Position numbers and translations under genes: made by a program. The notes below the pieces were generated by a model, which saw nothing but the letters and a program-made list of their open reading frames with translations, made no database searches and was not told where the DNA came from. From Nocardia sp. (GTDB lineage: Bacteria; Actinomycetota; Actinomycetes; Mycobacteriales; Mycobacteriaceae), in the NCBI GenBank assembly GCA_013361595.1, contig JABFXT010000805.1, forward strand, positions 1 through 9,222: a stretch of 9,222 nt of DNA, in the 5' to 3' direction. Shown piece by piece: positions 6,425 through 9,222 of this stretch. Every line of letters begins with the position of its first letter. Position 1 is the first letter of the stretch.

Positions 6425-7206
6425 GGCTTCACCGCGAGTGCCACGAGATCGAGACTGGCGTCGATGGCAACGGGTGTGAGCGCGAAATCGTCGACGGTGA
6501 CGGCGGCGACATCGGCGGTGAGCTCGGCGGGCCAGGGTTCACCGGCGAGCGCGCGTTCGATCTGGGCGTCGATGAACGAGCCGCCGTGCTTGCTGTCGAG
6601 GGCGCGCAGTGTCGGTCCGTGGTGCACGCCGGTCATGAGATCCACCCGGAACCCGGCCTCTTCGAGGAGCTCGGTGAGTTCGGCCGCGTCGAGTTCGCGG
6701 GTGTGGAACGGGTTGAGCGGAGTGTCGCGGCCGGGGGAGAAGGTGATCCGGTTCGGGGTACTGATGAGCAGTTCTCCGCCGGGGCGCAGCACGCGCAGGC
6801 ATTCACGCAGGAACTCTGCCTGATCCCAAAGGTGTTCGATCACTTGGAAATTGACCACGGTGTCCACCGCGTCCTCCGGCAGGGGCAGTGCGGCGAGATT
6901 GCCGCGGATCATATGGACCGCCGGATAGCGGGTGCGCACATGGACCGCGGCGCCACGGTCGTAGTCCAGGCCGACGACCGCCTTCGCGACGCCGGCGATC
7001 ATATTCGCGCCGTACCCTTCGCCCGACCCGGCTTCGAGGACGACCTTCTCCGCGCAGCGCGACAGCAGCCGGTCGTAGACGATCTCGTGCCGGCGGAACC
7101 AGTAGTTCTCCTCCGCGATACCCGGCACCGTCCGCTCACCGGTCAACGGCAGCGGCTCCAGTACGTCCTCGGTGGCCGGTGCGGCGGGAATCACAGCCTC
7201 GCTCAT
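6421..7206 (-). CDS. SAM-dependent methyltransferase, Rv3030-like (MGLP cluster)
   Basis: This is a 261-residue class I methyltransferase. Motif I is VVLEAGSGEGYGA (56-68), the ribose-binding acid is D81 in GLDYD, and the post-motif segment NFQVIEHLWDQ lies at 119-129. Family-specific blocks NYWFRRH (34-40), STPNRITFSPGRDTP (149-163) and NPFHTREL (165-172) agree with my memory of mycobacterial Rv3030, the proposed O-methyltransferase of methylglucose lipopolysaccharide. The exact hydroxyl methylated cannot be read from sequence. A hydrophobic tail, SLDLVALAV, closes the fold. ATG 7206 is chosen. It has no ribosome site, but TAACCT ends 7 bases upstream, which suggests a leaderless message. 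A GTG extension to 7272 would add 22 residues that look non-coding. It is the first gene of the three-gene operon, overlapping GH57 by 4 bases. Confidence 0.88.
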   Translation of the reverse strand: MSEAVIPAAPATEDVLEPLPLTGERTVPGIAEENYWFRRHEIVYDRLLSRCAEKVVLEAGSGEGYGANMIAGVAKAVVGLDYDRGAAVHVRTRYPAVHMIRGNLAALPLPEDAVDTVVNFQVIEHLWDQAEFLRECLRVLRPGGELLISTPNRITFSPGRDTPLNPFHTRELDAAELTELLEEAGFRVDLMTGVHHGPTLRALDSKHGGSFIDAQIERALAGEPWPAELTADVAAVTVDDFALTPVAIDASLDLVALAVKP

Positions 7207-7213
7207 TGCGACG

Positions 7214-7219
7214 AGGTTA
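7214..7219 (-). promoter_or_regulatory. Candidate -10 box for a leaderless methyltransferase mRNA
   Basis: Read on the minus strand the hexamer is TAACCT (7219 to 7214), followed by CGTCGCA and then ATG at 7206. TAnnnT placed 7 bases before the start codon is the usual layout of leaderless actinobacterial promoters, with transcription starting at the A of the ATG. The absence of any purine-rich ribosome site supports this. No clear -35 is seen. This would drive the methyltransferase-GH57-GT4 operon. Confidence 0.5.
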
Positions 7220-7274
7220 CTGGTACGGCCCGGTACGGGAGACGCCCGGTGGGCCCTCGGCGGGCCTTGCAACG

Positions 7275-7296
7275 TAAGTTACCCACGAGTAACTTA
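7275..7296. promoter_or_regulatory. 22-bp inverted repeat, probable operator upstream of etfBA
   Basis: Perfect 8-bp arms, TAAGTTAC (7275-7282) and GTAACTTA (7289-7296), flank the 6-base spacer CCACGA. AACGT occurs on both sides (7271-7275 and 7296-7300). The size and symmetry suit a dimeric TetR- or GntR-type repressor. The core TTACnnACGAGTAA resembles sites used in actinobacterial fatty-acid regulons, but that assignment is from memory and is an inference. It is immediately upstream of a possible -10 for etfB (7305-7310) and about 70-90 bases upstream of the methyltransferase start, so it could affect both transcription units. The repeat is AT-rich in very GC-rich DNA, which argues against chance. 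Confidence 0.65.
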
Positions 7297-7299
7297 ACG

Positions 7300-7310
7300 T
7301 AGGGTAATGT
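7300..7310 (+). promoter_or_regulatory. Candidate -10 region of the etfBA promoter
   Basis: Two overlapping TAnnnT hexamers are present, TAGGGT (7300-7305) and TAATGT (7305-7310). Either would place transcription start near 7312-7318 and give a leader of about 85-90 bases. No good -35 is visible at the right spacing: that position is occupied by the 22-bp inverted repeat, so a bound repressor would overlap the polymerase site. Confidence 0.4.
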
Positions 7311-7401
7311 CTCGGCCTGAGCTACTCACATGGACGTACGGCCGCTGGAGATCGTGCGACCGCCAATACAGGTAACCAGAACAGGAGGTCGACGAAGACC
7401 G

Positions 7402-8187
7402 ATGCCGAATATCGTCGTACTCATCAAGCAGGTGCCCGATACCTGGTCCGAGCGCAAGCTGACCGACGGTGACTTCACCCTCGACCGTGAAGCCGCCGAC
7501 GCGGTGCTCGACGAGATCAACGAGCGCGCCGTCGAGGAAGCCCTCCTGATCAAGGAGGCTCAGGGTGGCGAGGTCACCGTGCTGGCCGCCGGACCGGACC
7601 GGGCCACCGAGGCCATCCGCAAAGCGCTGTCCATGGGCGCCGACAAGGCCATCCACATCAACGATCCGGCCATCCACGGTTCCGACACCGTGCAGACCGC
7701 GTGGGTGCTGGCCGGCGCGCTGGGCCAGGTCGAGGGCGTCGAGCTCGTCATCGCCGGTAACGAGGCCACCGACGGACGCTCCGGCGCCGTCCCGGCCATC
7801 ATCGCCGAATATCTCGGCATTCCGCAGCTCACCCACCTGCGCAAGCTCACCGTCGACGGCGAGAAGATCACCGGCGAGCGGGAGACCGACGACGGCGTCT
7901 TCAAGCTGGAGGCCACGCTGCCGGCCATCGTGAGCGTCACCGAGAAGATCAACGAGCCGCGCTTCCCGTCCTTCAAGGGCATCATGGCCGCGAAGAAGAA
8001 GGAAGTGCAGACCTTCACCCTGGAAGACCTGGGCATCGACCCGTCGACCGTGGGTGTGGCGAACGCGGGCACCTCGGTCACCGCGTCCACCCCGAAGCCG
8101 CCGCGCACCGCGGGCGAGAAGATCACCGACGAGGGCGACGGCGGCACCAAGATCGCCCAGTACCTGGTCGGCCAGAAGATCATCTGA
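7402..8187 (+). CDS. etfB: Electron transfer flavoprotein beta subunit
   Basis: EtfB (FixA) pairs with EtfA to form a soluble FAD heterodimer that accepts electrons from acyl-CoA dehydrogenases and passes them to the membrane quinone pool (EtfD-type partner in mycobacteria). The 261 residues fit the family. MPNIVVLIKQVPDT is the classical start, DEINERAVEEALLIKE (37-52) follows, and AGNEATDGRSGAVPAIIAEY (118-137) is the AMP-binding loop. EPRFPSFKGIMAAKKKEV (185-202) holds the beta-family signature and recognition loop region, and the C-terminal arm contacts EtfA. ATG 7402 is chosen on family alignment. An AGGAGGT lies 12 bases upstream, a rather long spacing. An in-frame ATG at 7330 would add 24 non-conserved residues. 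It is followed after 37 bases by etfA, in one operon. Confidence 0.95.
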   Translation: MPNIVVLIKQVPDTWSERKLTDGDFTLDREAADAVLDEINERAVEEALLIKEAQGGEVTVLAAGPDRATEAIRKALSMGADKAIHINDPAIHGSDTVQTAWVLAGALGQVEGVELVIAGNEATDGRSGAVPAIIAEYLGIPQLTHLRKLTVDGEKITGERETDDGVFKLEATLPAIVSVTEKINEPRFPSFKGIMAAKKKEVQTFTLEDLGIDPSTVGVANAGTSVTASTPKPPRTAGEKITDEGDGGTKIAQYLVGQKII

Positions 8188-8210
8188 GACCCGCACCCGC
8201 AGCAACTTCT

Positions 8211-8216
8211 AGGAGA
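8211..8216 (+). promoter_or_regulatory. Ribosome binding site of etfA
   Basis: AGGAGA sits 8 bases before the ATG at 8225, in the 37-bp gap after etfB. The good spacing fixes this start, and the short gap without a terminator supports co-transcription of etfB and etfA. Confidence 0.8.
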
Positions 8217-8224
8217 AGAGACAA

Positions 8225-9181
8225 ATGGCAGAAGTACTTGTGCTCGTCGAGCACGCCGACGGTGCGGTCAAGAAGGTCAGCACCGAACTGCTGACCGCCG
8301 CCGCCGCCTTGGGCGAGCCGGCCGCCGTGGTGACCGGCCCCGCCGGCACCGGCGACAAACTGGCCGACGCGCTGGCCGCGGCCGGTGCCGCCAAGATCTA
8401 CATCGCCGAATCCGACGATGTGGACGGCTACCTGGTCACGCCGAAGGTCGATGTGCTGGCCGGCCTCGTCGAATCCGCTTCCCCGGCCGCCGTGCTGGTG
8501 GCCGCGACCGCGGAGGGCAAAGAGGTCTCCGGTCGGCTCGCCGCCCGCATCGGGTCGGGCCTGCTGGTCGACGTCATCGACGTGAAGTCCGATGGCACGG
8601 CCGTGCACAGCATCTTCGGTGGCGCGTTCACCGTCGACGCCAAGGCCACCGGCGATGTCCCGGTCATCTCGGTGCGTCCGGGTTCGATCGAGGCCAAGCC
8701 CGCGGCCGGAGCCGGCGAGAAGGTCACCGTCGAGGTCCCCGCGCAGGAAGAGGGCGTCGTCAAGGTCACCAGCCGGGAGCCCGTCGTGGCCGGTGACCGT
8801 CCGGAACTCACCGAGGCGAATATCGTCGTCTCCGGTGGCCGCGGTGTCGGCTCGGCCGACAACTTCTCCGTGGTCGAGGCCCTCGCCGATTCGCTAGGCG
8901 CGGCCGTCGGTGCCTCCCGTGCCGCGGTCGACTCGGGTTACTACCCGGGCCAGTTCCAGGTGGGTCAGACCGGTAAGACGGTCTCCCCGCAGCTGTACGT
9001 CGCCCTGGGTATCTCGGGCGCCATCCAGCACCGGGCCGGTATGCAGACGTCCAAGACCATCATCGCGGTCAACAAGGACGAGGAAGCCCCCATCTTCGAG
9101 ATCGCCGACTACGGCATCGTGGGCGACCTGTTCAATGTCGCCCCGCAGCTGACCGACGAGGTCAAGAAGCACAAGGGCTGA
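8225..9181 (+). CDS. etfA: Electron transfer flavoprotein alpha subunit
   Basis: EtfA (FixB) binds the redox-active FAD of the ETF heterodimer. Its 318 residues are the usual length for the two-domain form. The N-terminal domain (1 to about 185) starts MAEVLVLVEH and packs against EtfB. The C-terminal FAD domain (about 195-318) carries SGGRGVGSADNF (203-214), then GASRAAVDSGYYP (229-241) and GQTGKTVSPQLY (247-258). The PROSITE-type EtfA signature spans 257-283 with ISGAIQHRAGM and IIAVN. ADYGIVGDLF (294-303) closes the flavin site. All these elements are intact, so the protein should be functional in beta-oxidation electron transfer. It is translated from a strong ribosome site 8 bases upstream and forms an operon with etfB. 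Confidence 0.96.
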   Translation: MAEVLVLVEHADGAVKKVSTELLTAAAALGEPAAVVTGPAGTGDKLADALAAAGAAKIYIAESDDVDGYLVTPKVDVLAGLVESASPAAVLVAATAEGKEVSGRLAARIGSGLLVDVIDVKSDGTAVHSIFGGAFTVDAKATGDVPVISVRPGSIEAKPAAGAGEKVTVEVPAQEEGVVKVTSREPVVAGDRPELTEANIVVSGGRGVGSADNFSVVEALADSLGAAVGASRAAVDSGYYPGQFQVGQTGKTVSPQLYVALGISGAIQHRAGMQTSKTIIAVNKDEEAPIFEIADYGIVGDLFNVAPQLTDEVKKHKG

Positions 9182-9222
9182 CCGTACGCGGCATGTTCCG
9201 CGGGCTGTCGTAGCTGTGCCCC
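9182..9222. other. Short sequence after etfA, weak hairpin
   Basis: CGCGG (9187-9191) and CCGCG (9198-9202) can pair around a 6-base loop just after the etfA stop. There is no T-run, so it is only a poor terminator candidate. The remaining 20 bases to the window edge show no start codon with a ribosome site. Confidence 0.2.

Noticed and set aside
7207..7272. 22-residue extension of the methyltransferase
   Set aside because: It would run through the candidate -10 box, and its composition does not resemble a protein N-terminus.
7330..7401. N-terminal extension of EtfB from an upstream in-frame ATG
   Set aside because: The 24 extra residues are not part of the family, and the conserved EtfB start is at 7402 with AGGAGGT upstream of it.
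7294..8205. Long minus-strand open frames opposite etfB and etfA
   Set aside because: They are antisense shadows produced by GC-rich codon use. The sense strand encodes clearly conserved ETF proteins.
9187..9202. Rho-independent terminator after etfA
   Set aside because: The stem is only 5 bp and no T-run follows.

Overview
The window reads as GC-rich chromosomal DNA from a mycolic-acid actinomycete. Nocardia or a close relative is the best guess. The reasons are high-GC codon use, a possible leaderless start, and gene content that matches the M. tuberculosis region Rv3028c-Rv3035 as I remember it. No phage, insertion sequence, CRISPR array, tRNA or rRNA is visible. This is mostly conserved core-genome content, with a less conserved left end of about 0.9 kb.

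Layout, left to right. (1) 1-229, minus strand: the N-terminal part of a P-loop NTPase that runs off the left edge. (2) About 182-496: mostly non-coding, rich in GATATC sites. (3) 497-718, minus: a 73-residue putative secreted peptide, diverging from (4) 867-1415, plus: a DUF1697 protein. (5) 1425-2174, minus: a left-handed beta-helix acyltransferase like Rv3034c, diverging from (6) 2315-3625, plus: a beta-propeller lipoprotein like Rv3035. (7) A tightly overlapping three-gene operon on the minus strand, read right to left: SAM methyltransferase (6421-7206, Rv3030-like), GH57 glucan branching enzyme (4886-6424, Rv3031-like) and GT4 glucosyltransferase (3636-4889, Rv3032-like). (8) 7402-9181, plus: etfB and etfA, the electron transfer flavoprotein subunits, diverging from the operon.

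How they work together. The three-gene operon and the acyltransferase are the core of the polymethylated glucan pathway (6-O-methylglucose lipopolysaccharide, MGLP, or its nocardial counterpart). GT4 would extend an alpha-1,4-glucan, GH57 would branch or remodel it, the methyltransferase would O-methylate it, and the acyltransferase would add short acyl groups. Such polysaccharides bind long acyl-CoAs and modulate fatty acid synthase. EtfBA collects electrons from acyl-CoA dehydrogenases in beta-oxidation. The 195-bp intergenic region between the two transcription units contains a near-perfect 22-bp inverted repeat of the kind bound by TetR-type regulators. It is the most interesting regulatory feature here.

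I found no convincing undescribed system. The points worth a second look are the palindrome in the etf/MGLP divergent region, the apparent inversion of the Rv3034c/Rv3035 pair relative to M. tuberculosis, the leaderless methyltransferase start, two possible frameshifts at the left end, and the CGATATCG enrichment in the first 3 kb.
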